Positions 26,535 to 35,697 of a DNA stretch of 64,000 nucleotides are shown piece by piece. The position numbers and the translations under genes were made by a program. The DNA lies in contig PLMN01000033.1 in NCBI GenBank assembly GCA_003141555.1, forward strand, positions 40,358-104,357, read 5' to 3'. The notes beneath the pieces are model-generated. The model ran no database searches. It had not been told where the DNA came from and saw only the letters and a list, made by a program, of their open reading frames with translations. Positions within the stretch are counted from its first letter, which is position 1. Each line of letters begins with the position of its first letter. This DNA comes from Candidatus Aminicenantota bacterium (lineage in GTDB: Bacteria; Acidobacteriota; Aminicenantia; Aminicenantales; UBA4085).

Positions 26535-28352
26535 TTGAAGAAAATGGTCTGTCGACAACGAAACACGCTTCGGGTGACTTTGGCTGCTTTGAGTATCGCT
26601 CTGGCCCTGACGGGCTTCACGACCTTGGCCTGTAAAGCCCGTGAAGCCGCCTTGCCGCTCGCGGCCGATACCGTCTTGATCGACGGCAAGCTCATCACCG
26701 TCGACGCGTCGGATTCCATCGCCCAGGCGGTGGCCGTTCGTGACGGAAAGATCGTGGCCATCGGCTCCAATGAACTTGTCAAAGGAATGATCGGCCCGAA
26801 CACCCGAGTGGTCGACCTCAAGGGACTCACGGCTACTCCCGGACTGATCGATTCCCACTGCCACTTTGATGGATCGGTCTTTTATATCCTGGATCTCCAC
26901 TATCCCACGGTCAAAAAGATCTCGGACATGGTCGAAATCGTCCGCCAGAAAGTCGCCACGCTCAAACCCGGCGAGTGGGTGGTGGGGGCGGGCTGGGACG
27001 AAGGAAAACTGCAAGAGCTGCGCTACGTCTATGCCAAGGATGTCGACCCGGTCACACCGAACAACCCCGGGTTGTTCGCCCCGGGGATGGGCCACTATGC
27101 CCTCGCCAACAGCTATGCGCTCAAGCTGGCGAAAATCACCAGGCAGACCCCCGACCCGCCCGGCGGGACTATTGACAGGTATCCCGACGGAACCCCGACC
27201 GGAATTCTCAAGGAATCGGCAGTCGGCTTGGTCGCGAGGCTCGTCCCGCCTTTCACTCCGGAGCAAAATCGGGAAGCCACCATTAAAATGGTCGAAGGGT
27301 TCAATAAGGCGGGGATGACGGCCGCTAAGGATCCCGGGATCTTTCCGGACAAATGGAAGCTCTACCAAGAACTGCTCAAGGACGACAAACTGAATGTGAG
27401 GATGTTTGTCCTCTGGTATGGCGGAAATACGGTCGACCAGGCCAAGGCCCTCGTCGATCGAGTGGCCCCATTCACCAAGCCATATATATCGACCGGAGAT
27501 GATAGGCTCATTTCAGGGGGGATCAAGCTGTTTCTCGACGGCAGCGGTGGCGCCCGCACGGCCTGGGTTTACAAGGATTGGAACAAGCAATTTACGGAAA
27601 TCGATAAAGGCAACCGCGGCTACCCGCTGCTCGACCCCGAGGTATTCCGGAAGATTTTTCTCTTGTGCCACAACGCGGGACTCCATGTCGGAGTGCACGC
27701 GATCGGTGACCGGGCAATCGACTATTGGGTGGATACCGTCGCCCTCGCGATCAAAGAAAAACCGACTCAACATCTCCGGCACAGCGTCATTCACTGCAAC
27801 ATTCCGACCGACCACGCGATCGAACTCATCGCCGCTTTCCAGAAGGACTTCGACGCAGCCACGATCGAGACTCAGGCCCCCTTCATGTGGAATATCGGCG
27901 ACGCCTACGCGGGGAATTTCGGATCGGAGCGGAGTCTCCGATTCATGCCGTTCAAAACCTATCGGGAGAAAGGCATTGTCTGGGGGGGAGGGTCGGACTG
28001 GAGCGTCACCCCGTTCGAGGCGAAGTACGGAATCTGGGCGACGATCGCCAGACAGCCCGAGATCGGCTCTTACGGCAAACAGCCCTTCGGAACCGAACAA
28101 TCCGTAGATGTCAAGACGGCACTCCGCTCCTACACCATCTGGAACGCCCGTCAGCTTTTCCTGGAAAACAAAGTTGGCTCTCTTGAAGTCGGGAAATACG
28201 CCGATATCGCGGTCTGGGATAAGGACCTGTATACGATTCCCACGGATGAAATCAAGGACATGGAATGTCAGATGACCCTATTCGGCGGCAAAATTGTCTA
28301 TCAGGGTCCCAAAGCTCCGCTGGTTGTCTCGAATCTTCAAGAGCGGAAATAG
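26535..28352 (+). CDS. Exported YtcJ-type amidohydrolase (amidohydrolase family 3), copy 1
   Basis: A 605-residue metal-dependent hydrolase starting with TTG, supported by AAAGGAG 6 bases upstream. An N-terminal hydrophobic segment ends near Cys33, so it is exported or possibly lipid-anchored (the lipobox is imperfect). The metallo-amidohydrolase fold is shown by DTVLIDGKLITVDASDSIAQAVAVRDGKI-type N-terminal strands, HCH at 108-110 (TPGLIDSHCHF), VGVHAIGDRAID and the ending GSLEVGKYADIAVWDKDL. Related enzymes cleave amide bonds in small N-substituted or cyclic compounds. The next gene is a close paralogue in tandem. Confidence 0.85.
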   Translation: MKKMVCRQRNTLRVTLAALSIALALTGFTTLACKAREAALPLAADTVLIDGKLITVDASDSIAQAVAVRDGKIVAIGSNELVKGMIGPNTRVVDLKGLTATPGLIDSHCHFDGSVFYILDLHYPTVKKISDMVEIVRQKVATLKPGEWVVGAGWDEGKLQELRYVYAKDVDPVTPNNPGLFAPGMGHYALANSYALKLAKITRQTPDPPGGTIDRYPDGTPTGILKESAVGLVARLVPPFTPEQNREATIKMVEGFNKAGMTAAKDPGIFPDKWKLYQELLKDDKLNVRMFVLWYGGNTVDQAKALVDRVAPFTKPYISTGDDRLISGGIKLFLDGSGGARTAWVYKDWNKQFTEIDKGNRGYPLLDPEVFRKIFLLCHNAGLHVGVHAIGDRAIDYWVDTVALAIKEKPTQHLRHSVIHCNIPTDHAIELIAAFQKDFDAATIETQAPFMWNIGDAYAGNFGSERSLRFMPFKTYREKGIVWGGGSDWSVTPFEAKYGIWATIARQPEIGSYGKQPFGTEQSVDVKTALRSYTIWNARQLFLENKVGSLEVGKYADIAVWDKDLYTIPTDEIKDMECQMTLFGGKIVYQGPKAPLVVSNLQERK

Positions 28353-28380
28353 CTGCGCTGAATGGATCAGGAGTAATCGG

Positions 28381-30192
28381 ATGAAAGCGCCAAACTCCTG
28401 GTTTTGGAGGGGCCTTCTCCTTTTCTTGATATCGGCTTCCGTCGTCTTTTCGAGTTCGGGCGGAAGCGCGAAAGATCCTGAGGGCCCAGTCCTGTCGCTC
28501 TCGGCCGACCTGGTCCTCATCAACGGAAGGGTTATCACCGTCGATCCTAACGATTCCGTCACCGAAGCCGTCGCGATCAAGGGCGACAAGATCGCCGCGG
28601 TTGGCACAAGCAAATCCATTCGCAGGCTGATCGGAAAGGATACCCGGGTCATCGACCTGAAAGGGCTGACCGCAACACCGGGCCTGATCGACGCGCATTG
28701 CCATTTCGCCTCCGGGGGCGCGGGGATGCTTTACATCTTGGACGTCGGCTTTCCCGGCGTCCGCAAGATCGCCGACGTCCAGGAGAAGGTGAAAGCGAAA
28801 ATCGCGACGCTCAAACCGGGAGAATGGGCAATGGGAATGGGGTGGGACGAGGGCAAGCTCGAGGAGCGTCGATTAATTCTCGCTTCCGATCTCGACCAGG
28901 TGTCTCCCGAAAACCCCGTATGGCTCATGCAAACCATGGGTCATTATGGCGTTGCGAACACAGCCGCCCTAAGGCTGGCAAAAATTGGGAAGAACACGCC
29001 AAATCCTCCCGCCGGAACAATCGATCGGTCTCCTGACGGGACTCCGACGGGAGTTCTCAAAGAGTCCGCCATGGGCCTTGTGGGCCGATTGATCCCCCCT
29101 CAGAGCGCTGAGCAAATCCAAAAAGGAATCATGGCCCTGGCCAAGGGTTTCAACGAGGAAGGCATGACGGCGGCCAAAGACCCCGGAATTTCGGCCGACG
29201 TCTGGGATAGCTACCAGAAAGTCCTAGCCCAGGGTCAGCTTAGCGTCAGGCTTTTTGTCCTCTGGAGTGGCGGGCGCTCGGTCGAAGAGGCCAAAACTCT
29301 CATCGACCGGGTGGCAGCCTTCACGAAGCCGTATATTTCAACCGGCGACGACCGGCTCATCTCGGGCGGCATCAAGCTGTTCATGGACGGGAGCGGAGGA
29401 GCGCGCACGGGGTGGGTTTACGACGAGTGGAATAAGGATTTCAAGGATGTCGACAAGGGCAATTATGGTTATCCCGTCATCGAGCCGGGGATTTTCCGCC
29501 AGATGATCAAGATGTATCACGGCGCGGGCCTGCACGTCTGCGTCCACTCGATCGGCGACAAGGCCATCGATTGGGTCGTGGATTCCTTCGCCGAAGCGCT
29601 CCAGGACAAGCCGATCCATGGCCTTCGTCACGGCATCATTCACTGCAACATTCCGACGGACCGGGCGATCGCCGCCATGGCCGAGATGGAAAAAACCTAT
29701 GACGCGGGGTTTCCGGAGGCCGAGGCGGTCCACATGTGGTGGCTCGGCGACACCTACGCGGGGAATTTTGGACCCCAAAGAAACCTCCGGATGAAACCGT
29801 ATAAAACGTTCCAGAACAAGGGCATCATCTGGGCGGCGACTTCTGATTTTTTCGTCGACCCCTATCCGGCCCGATACGGGATATGGGCTCAAATAGCCCG
29901 GGAGCCGCTCCTCGGCATCTACGGCAAGCAACCCTTTGGTACCGCAGAGTCGGTCGACGTCCATGCGGCCCTTCATGCCTACACGATCTGGGCGGCTCAT
30001 CAGATCTTTTTGGAAAAAAAGATCGGTTCGATCGAGGTGGGCAAACTGGCCGACATCGCGGTCTGGGACAAAAATCTCTACAAGATTCCCACGGCCGAGA
30101 TCAAGGATCTTAAGTGCCAAATGACTCTGCTCGGGGGGAAGATTGTCTTCCAATCCCCGGATTCATTTCTTAAAAGCGATGCAAAACATTAA
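28381..30192 (+). CDS. Exported YtcJ-type amidohydrolase, copy 2
   Basis: A 603-residue paralogue of the preceding gene, sharing the same order of motifs: HCH at 106-108 (TPGLIDAHCHF), CVHSIGDKAIDW, HGIIHCNIPTDRAI and GSIEVGKLADIAVWDKNLY. The start at 28381 is chosen because AGGAGT precedes it and an N-terminal signal segment follows; the open frame continues 29 codons upstream into the end of copy 1. The two copies diverge throughout, which suggests an old duplication with different substrate preferences. Confidence 0.85.
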   Translation: MKAPNSWFWRGLLLFLISASVVFSSSGGSAKDPEGPVLSLSADLVLINGRVITVDPNDSVTEAVAIKGDKIAAVGTSKSIRRLIGKDTRVIDLKGLTATPGLIDAHCHFASGGAGMLYILDVGFPGVRKIADVQEKVKAKIATLKPGEWAMGMGWDEGKLEERRLILASDLDQVSPENPVWLMQTMGHYGVANTAALRLAKIGKNTPNPPAGTIDRSPDGTPTGVLKESAMGLVGRLIPPQSAEQIQKGIMALAKGFNEEGMTAAKDPGISADVWDSYQKVLAQGQLSVRLFVLWSGGRSVEEAKTLIDRVAAFTKPYISTGDDRLISGGIKLFMDGSGGARTGWVYDEWNKDFKDVDKGNYGYPVIEPGIFRQMIKMYHGAGLHVCVHSIGDKAIDWVVDSFAEALQDKPIHGLRHGIIHCNIPTDRAIAAMAEMEKTYDAGFPEAEAVHMWWLGDTYAGNFGPQRNLRMKPYKTFQNKGIIWAATSDFFVDPYPARYGIWAQIAREPLLGIYGKQPFGTAESVDVHAALHAYTIWAAHQIFLEKKIGSIEVGKLADIAVWDKNLYKIPTAEIKDLKCQMTLLGGKIVFQSPDSFLKSDAKH

Positions 30193-30222
30193 TTTTCGTT
30201 TGATCGGAAATAGGAGGATGAT

Positions 30223-31527
30223 ATGACAGATCTCAAAGACGCAAAACCCTACGTCCCGAAAACTATATCGCACCTCTTGGATGCCGTCATTGTCCGAGGC
30301 AAGGGTCCCTATATCTGGGACCAGGACGGCCGGAAATATCTCGATTTCACGAGCGGCGTCGGAGTCACCAACACCGGGCATTGTCACCCGAAAGTCGTCG
30401 CCGCCATCCGTGAGCAAGCGGACCGCCTTCTCCATCTTCATCAGAATACGGCCTTCCATGAGCCCGGCCTGCGTCTCATCCAAGCCCTCCGTGAGATCCT
30501 CCCCCCGGAACTCGATGGGTTTTACTTTGCCAATAGCGGCGCCGAAGCCGTCGAGGGTGCGGTGAAGCTCGCCCGGCAGGCCACGAAAAAGACGAACATC
30601 ATCGCCTTTCAGCGCGGATTCCACGGGCGGACGATCGGGACGATGTCCCTGACGGCCTCGAAGACCGTCTACCGGGCCGGATTCCAGCCGCTCATGGCCG
30701 GCGTATTTTTTGCCCCCTACGCTTATTGCTACCGATGTCCGAAAGCCGAAGCGAACCCGGAGAAATACGGTTTCGACAAAGATTGCAATTGGGCCCTCGA
30801 GCAGGTCGAGTTCCTGCTCGCCAGCCAGACCGCTCCCGAAGAAACGGCCGCTGTTCTAGTGGAACCGGTCCTCGGGGAAGGCGGCTATGTCATCCCCCCG
30901 GCCAGGTTCCTGAAGGGGCTGAGGGAAATCTGCGACAAGCACGGGATGCTTCTCATCCTCGATGAGATCCAGACAGGTTTCGGCCGAACGGGTCGCCTCT
31001 TCGCCTTCGAGCACTTTGGCATCCTTCCCGACATTCTGATCATGGCTAAGGGTCTCGCCTCCGGGACACCCCTGAGCGGAGTCGTCGCCCCGCGGCGAAT
31101 CTGGGAATCGGCGTCTCCCGGCTCGCACGGAGGGACTTATGGCGGGAACGCGCTCGCTTGCGCCGCAGCGGTCGCCAGCCTGGGAGTTTATCGTGAAGAA
31201 AAACTGGTCGAGAATTCCGCCGCCCTCGGAGCCAAACTCCTGGCCCGCCTGAAGGTTTTTAAGGAGAAATATTCCGGCATCGGAGACGTCCGCGGGTTGG
31301 GGCTCATGGCCGGAGTAGAATTCGTACGGCCAGGAGGGAACGCGCCGGACAAAGAGAAGGCGAACGCGGTCAAAAAGGCCTGCCTCGAAAACGGGCTTCT
31401 CATCCTGACGTGCGGAACCTATGACAATATTATCCGATGGATTCCGCCGCTCATCATCACCGAAGAAGAATTAGCTGAAGGCCTAAGGATTTTTGAGAAG
31501 GCTTTGGAAAAAACCGCGAAAATCTAG
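30223..31527 (+). CDS. Class III aminotransferase (GabT-like)
   Basis: A 434-residue PLP enzyme. LILDEIQTGFGRTGRLFAF contains the cofactor-binding Asp247, Lys276 in IMAKGLASGTPLSG is the Schiff-base residue, and GTYGGNALACAAA is the phosphate-binding segment. YFANSGAEAVEGAVKLAR and RGFHGRTIGTMSLTASK match 4-aminobutyrate and other omega-amino-acid transaminases. AYCYRCPKAEANPEKYGF is a Cys-containing insert found in some members. Strong ribosome site (TAGGAGGATGAT). Located 30 bases after the second amidohydrolase, it probably deaminates an omega- or beta-amino acid released by those enzymes. Confidence 0.85.
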   Translation: MTDLKDAKPYVPKTISHLLDAVIVRGKGPYIWDQDGRKYLDFTSGVGVTNTGHCHPKVVAAIREQADRLLHLHQNTAFHEPGLRLIQALREILPPELDGFYFANSGAEAVEGAVKLARQATKKTNIIAFQRGFHGRTIGTMSLTASKTVYRAGFQPLMAGVFFAPYAYCYRCPKAEANPEKYGFDKDCNWALEQVEFLLASQTAPEETAAVLVEPVLGEGGYVIPPARFLKGLREICDKHGMLLILDEIQTGFGRTGRLFAFEHFGILPDILIMAKGLASGTPLSGVVAPRRIWESASPGSHGGTYGGNALACAAAVASLGVYREEKLVENSAALGAKLLARLKVFKEKYSGIGDVRGLGLMAGVEFVRPGGNAPDKEKANAVKKACLENGLLILTCGTYDNIIRWIPPLIITEEELAEGLRIFEKALEKTAKI

Positions 31528-31730
31528 AAGCGCACCGGATCAGAACGCTCAAGTCGTCCCAGCCGGGCGGCCTCCTTCGTGGCCATCTTTGTGCTGTTGA
31601 CATCGATCCCCGGCCGGAATTTTCGTCATTTCTCGAAGGGAGATTTCGAATCCATGCGTAACGGGAAGGGCCGCCTTGCCCGAAAAGTCAAATCCTTATG
31701 CCCATAACCACTAATCGGGAGGAGAGTTTC

Positions 31731-33176
31731 ATGAAAGGCAATCTGTCAAAAGAGAAAAAGTACTTGTTGGATTGGATTAAGTCACAGAGAAGCGAGTTTT
31801 GGAAACTTTCGGATGCTATATGGAGTTACGCCGAGTTAGGGATGGAGGAGTATCGCTCCAGCCGGGCCATCGTCGATTGTTTGCGCAAGCACGGCTTCAC
31901 GGTGGAGACCGGAGTTGCGGACATGCCGACAGCTTTTGTCGCCACTTTTGGCTCCGGCAGGCCGGCCCTCGGTTTCAGTTGCGAATGCGATGCGTTACCC
32001 GGTCTTTCCCAGCAGAAGGCTGTAAGCCAGAAGAGTCCGATCGTTGAAGGGGCGCCGGGTCATGGTTGCGGGCATAACCTTCTGGGCGTAGGAGCCGTAA
32101 TGGCGGCCACCGCCTTGAAAAATGCCATGGAACATTTTGACTTGCCCGGGACCATCAAGATATTCGGCACGCCGGCAGAAGAGCTGCAGATCGGCAAGCC
32201 TTTTATGGCCCGAGCCGGACTTTTCCGTGACATCGACGGTTTTCTTGATTGGCATCCGGCATTTATGAACGCCGTTGATTGCGGCAGCTGCAGCGCTTAC
32301 TTCAGCGTCCGATATCATTTCAGAGGAAAAACATCGCATGGAGCGATCCCTTGGCTGGGAAGGAGTGCTCTGGATGCGGCCCTTCTCACGGGACAGATGA
32401 TCGAGTATTTGAGAGAGCAAATCACCCCAGGGAGCGGGTCGACCTCAGCCAATACCATCAACTATTCCTTTCCCGATGTTGGGCCGTCTTTTCCTAATGT
32501 CGTGCCCGACAGGTCAACGATATGGTGCGTCGGGAGGTTCAACACCTCTGAAGAACTGAATTATGTCATCGGTCGGTTAGACAAATGCGCAGAGGGAGCG
32601 GCCATGGCCACGGAAACAAAAGTGGAACCGGAGAGAATCACGGCTTCTCATGAACGAATACCGAGTCGCGTGCTGAGCCAAGTGCTTTATGATAATTTAC
32701 TGTCCATTGGCGCCCCGCGGTTTACCGAAGAGGAGAGTCGCTTGGCAGGGCAATTCCCAAGAATCCCCGGGTTGGGGGGATCAGGATTGGATTCGACCGT
32801 GTCCCCGATTCTCAGTTTTCGTCCCATCTCGGACAATTCGGAATATAGCTGGTGGGCGCCTATGGGCTTTCTGATGACGGCCACGTTCCCCGGAGGTATT
32901 TCCGGGGGGCATGACTGGCAGCTTAACGCCTGCGTCGGTTCCGCGATGGGGAAGAAGGGTATGGATATTGCCGCAAAAGTTTTGGGAGCGTCTGGTATTG
33001 ACCTTCTTATTCATCCGGAGACCTTGGCCGAAGCCCGTAAAGAATGGAAGGAATGTCTCAAAGACAGGGCTTACAAGTCACTGATCCCCGAAACAGTGAA
33101 ACCCGCGGTATTAATAAACCGCGAGACGATGGACAAATATCGTCCTCTTCAAGAGAAGTATTATGAAAAGTCGTAG
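31731..33176 (+). CDS. M20-family amidohydrolase (AbgB-like)
   Basis: A 481-residue metal-dependent aminoacylase-type hydrolase. The start at 31731 follows GGGAGGAG at 7 bases; an upstream in-frame ATG would add 11 residues. Metal-binding blocks: LGFSCECDALPG, GAPGHGCGHNLLG, FGTPAEELQIGK and the WHPAFMNAVD region. The dimerisation domain starts near RYHFRGKTSHGA. This architecture is that of AbgB/p-aminobenzoyl-glutamate hydrolases and N-acyl-amino-acid hydrolases. It lies in the same direction as the aminotransferase (204 bases after) and before the S15 hydrolase. Confidence 0.83.
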   Translation: MKGNLSKEKKYLLDWIKSQRSEFWKLSDAIWSYAELGMEEYRSSRAIVDCLRKHGFTVETGVADMPTAFVATFGSGRPALGFSCECDALPGLSQQKAVSQKSPIVEGAPGHGCGHNLLGVGAVMAATALKNAMEHFDLPGTIKIFGTPAEELQIGKPFMARAGLFRDIDGFLDWHPAFMNAVDCGSCSAYFSVRYHFRGKTSHGAIPWLGRSALDAALLTGQMIEYLREQITPGSGSTSANTINYSFPDVGPSFPNVVPDRSTIWCVGRFNTSEELNYVIGRLDKCAEGAAMATETKVEPERITASHERIPSRVLSQVLYDNLLSIGAPRFTEEESRLAGQFPRIPGLGGSGLDSTVSPILSFRPISDNSEYSWWAPMGFLMTATFPGGISGGHDWQLNACVGSAMGKKGMDIAAKVLGASGIDLLIHPETLAEARKEWKECLKDRAYKSLIPETVKPAVLINRETMDKYRPLQEKYYEKS

Positions 33177-33238
33177 ACAATGGATCCTAAATCATTAAGG
33201 CGCAGGTCTTTCCGTCGACAACGAAAAGGAGGATAGCA

Positions 33239-35068
33239 ATGGTTCCCAAGTCAAACGGCTTTACGCGACGGCATTTTCTCCGAAGCTCATTAGTTGCCAC
33301 TGCCGCAGGCATCGTCCACGGTCCTCAGGGCCTCTCGGCCCGGCCTCAACTTGCGTCGAACAGGATTCGAATTGATCGTGATGTCGAAATGAAGACCCGC
33401 GACGGCGTTATACTCAGGGCCGATATTACACGGCCGGATACACAAGACAAAGTGCCGGCAATCGTCTGCCGTACACCTTACGATAAAGTGAGGGCAGGAA
33501 GTGCCGGTGCCTTTTTAACCCCCATGCAAGCCGCGACCGGCGGGTTCGCCTACGTCGTCCAGGACGTGCGCGGGCGGTACAGATCGGAAGGCACATGGGA
33601 CTTCGTAGGTTGGGGGACCGTGGAGCGGACCGATGGATATGACTGCATAGAATGGGTAGCCTCCCAACCCTGGTGTGACGGTAACGTGGGGATGCTTGGA
33701 TGTTCTTACGAGGCCGGCAACCAGATTGCGGCCGCAAAGACACAACCCCCTCATCTGAAGGCGATCGCCCCGTCCGGGGGGGCCGGGGGACGCGACAATG
33801 TCATGCGGGCAACAATGGCCCTCGAAAGCATCGTCGTTAGTTGGTCAGCGGGATTGGCAATGGACGTGCTGCAAAAAAAGCTGGCGACGGGCCAGGCCAG
33901 CCAGCAAGATCTTGCAAAAGTCAGGGCGGTGTTGGCCGATCCTGCGGCGGCTGCCCGCACCCTTCCCTTGAAGGACCTCCCGACGATGCAGGTGCCGGGC
34001 ATGCCTTCTTACTCAGAAATGCTGAATGGTCTAGCCAAGGCGGCAGATGCGTATGATGGTGAGGAGGACCGCATCCTTGCCCCGGCGTTGATCACCAGCG
34101 GATGGTACGACAATGCCCTTAGCACGGCCCTCTTCCGCGCGTTGCGCGGGCGCGGCGGAAGCAAGGCCGCCCGCTCCGGCACGAAAACGATCCTCGGACC
34201 TTGGACCCACTGCCGAGCGGACTACTATCTGGGGGAGTGCGGCTTCGGCATCTCTGCGGGTGGGGATGTCACCCGGGCTCACCTGGATTTCTTTTCCCAC
34301 AATTTGCTGGGTGCCACGTCGCCCGAGCTTCCCAATGTGCGCTATTTCGTAATGGGAGCAAATGTTTGGAAAGACGCGGAGGACTGGCCGATCCCTGGCA
34401 CTGACTATCGTCCACTATATTTGCATTCGCAGGGCGGAGCGAACACTGTTAAGGGCAACGGGGTGCTGGCGTGGCAGGTACCTTCCAACGGTGACAAGCC
34501 CGATTGCTATCGCTACGATCCCGCCGATCCCGTGCCTTCACTGGGTTACCGCGGGTTCTACTCGGGAGGCAGAATGGTGCCGGGTCCCTTCGATCAGGAG
34601 CGCATCGAGAGCCGGGAAGACGTCTTGGTTTACACCTCTGACCCGGCCAAAACTCCGCTCGAGGTTGTGGGGGATTTGGAATTGCGCCTGTTCATTTCTT
34701 CAGACGCAGTCGACACTGATTTTATTGTCAAAGTGTGCGACGTGGATCCGAACGGCGTTTCGTTGAACGTTGCCGATGGGATTCTACGCGCCCGCTTCCG
34801 GAACAGCTGGACCAAGCCGGAGTTGCTCAAGCCCGGCGACGTCTACGAGTTTCGGATTGACCTGGGGCCCACGGCCTACGTCTTTCTTCCGGGACATCGG
34901 GTTCGCTTGCAGGTGACTTCCAGCGCCTTCCCTCATTGGGATCGCAACATGAATACCGGCCACCCGGCCGGGGAGGATGCTAAGGGGATAGTGGCCAACC
35001 AGACAATCTATCACAGCGCAGAGGCTCCTTCTCACCTCGTCCTGCCAGTTCAACCGAGGAAGGGCTGA
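33239..35068 (+). CDS. Tat-exported CocE/NonD-family hydrolase (S15-like)
   Basis: A 609-residue alpha/beta hydrolase with a Tat-type signal (FTRRHFLRSSLVATAAG). The fold is that of X-Pro dipeptidyl peptidase, cocaine esterase and alpha-amino-acid ester hydrolases: TRDGVILRADITRPD, the nucleophile Ser156 in GMLGCSYEAG, an Asp in ITSGWYDNALS and a His in LGPWTHCRAD, then a C-terminal jelly-roll (VLVYTSDPAKTPLEVVGDLELRLFISSDAVDTDFIVKVCDVDPNG). Strong ribosome site (AAAAGGAGG). Last gene of the catabolic run, acting outside the cytoplasm on a peptide, amide or ester. Confidence 0.85.
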   Translation: MVPKSNGFTRRHFLRSSLVATAAGIVHGPQGLSARPQLASNRIRIDRDVEMKTRDGVILRADITRPDTQDKVPAIVCRTPYDKVRAGSAGAFLTPMQAATGGFAYVVQDVRGRYRSEGTWDFVGWGTVERTDGYDCIEWVASQPWCDGNVGMLGCSYEAGNQIAAAKTQPPHLKAIAPSGGAGGRDNVMRATMALESIVVSWSAGLAMDVLQKKLATGQASQQDLAKVRAVLADPAAAARTLPLKDLPTMQVPGMPSYSEMLNGLAKAADAYDGEEDRILAPALITSGWYDNALSTALFRALRGRGGSKAARSGTKTILGPWTHCRADYYLGECGFGISAGGDVTRAHLDFFSHNLLGATSPELPNVRYFVMGANVWKDAEDWPIPGTDYRPLYLHSQGGANTVKGNGVLAWQVPSNGDKPDCYRYDPADPVPSLGYRGFYSGGRMVPGPFDQERIESREDVLVYTSDPAKTPLEVVGDLELRLFISSDAVDTDFIVKVCDVDPNGVSLNVADGILRARFRNSWTKPELLKPGDVYEFRIDLGPTAYVFLPGHRVRLQVTSSAFPHWDRNMNTGHPAGEDAKGIVANQTIYHSAEAPSHLVLPVQPRKG

Positions 35069-35697
35069 CGACCAGGAACTGCCCAGGATATAGGCCTGAT
35101 CGTGCTTTGTTATAAAGAAAGAATGTTTCCCCGCTATTAAAAGCGTGGAGTATCCGATTTAGCACGCAAAATCAAGAGCAAGTCGTCTTGAGGCAATAAG
35201 GAGATCTGCGCCAGCAGCTGAATATCGATCTTAGAGAGCAGTGTCAGAATATCCCGGGCAAGTCAGAGGCGGAAAAAAGAGGCAAGCAGGAACTCGGACG
35301 GGAGCTTGGGGTTGGAGGCGGCGCCGGCGGCTGATTTTTGATTTCTGGATAACAATCTCAGGGGATTTGCGGCAAGGAGGAGATAGGGAAGGTAAAAGGA
35401 TTTGGACAAAGAATTAAGCGGGTGCTTACCACTCCCTGGTCTGAATGATATAAGCGGTCTGTGCCGCGCTCGGCTAGCGGGCCGCGCCGATTTATCTAAA
35501 GGCTAGCCTTTCCGCCCGCCCGATTGTCACGGCCACGTCCAGGTCCGGCCTCACATATGCATCAGGACGCACCCAAGAGAGCAGCCAAGGATTTCTGATT
35601 CTGTAACCTGAAGCATGAACGAGGTGACCCGCACCCCGTTTCTCGTCCATTCTGTCAGCAACTTTTTGGAGAATCGAAAAACAGCGCCGTTATCGTT
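35069..35697. other. Intergenic, no gene recognised; contains a dispersed-repeat copy
   Basis: No plausible frame. A 14-base palindrome AAAGGCTAGCCTTT lies at 35498-35511. A 33-base dispersed repeat lies at 35624-35656. The sequence looks like decayed or mobile-element-derived DNA. Confidence 0.4.
35624..35656 (-). repeat. 33-bp dispersed repeat, copy 1
   Basis: On the minus strand this matches 63901-63933 with one mismatch (core GACGAGAAACGGGGTGCGGG, followed by TCAC). It is outside any gene in both places, probably the edge of an old mobile element. Confidence 0.6.
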
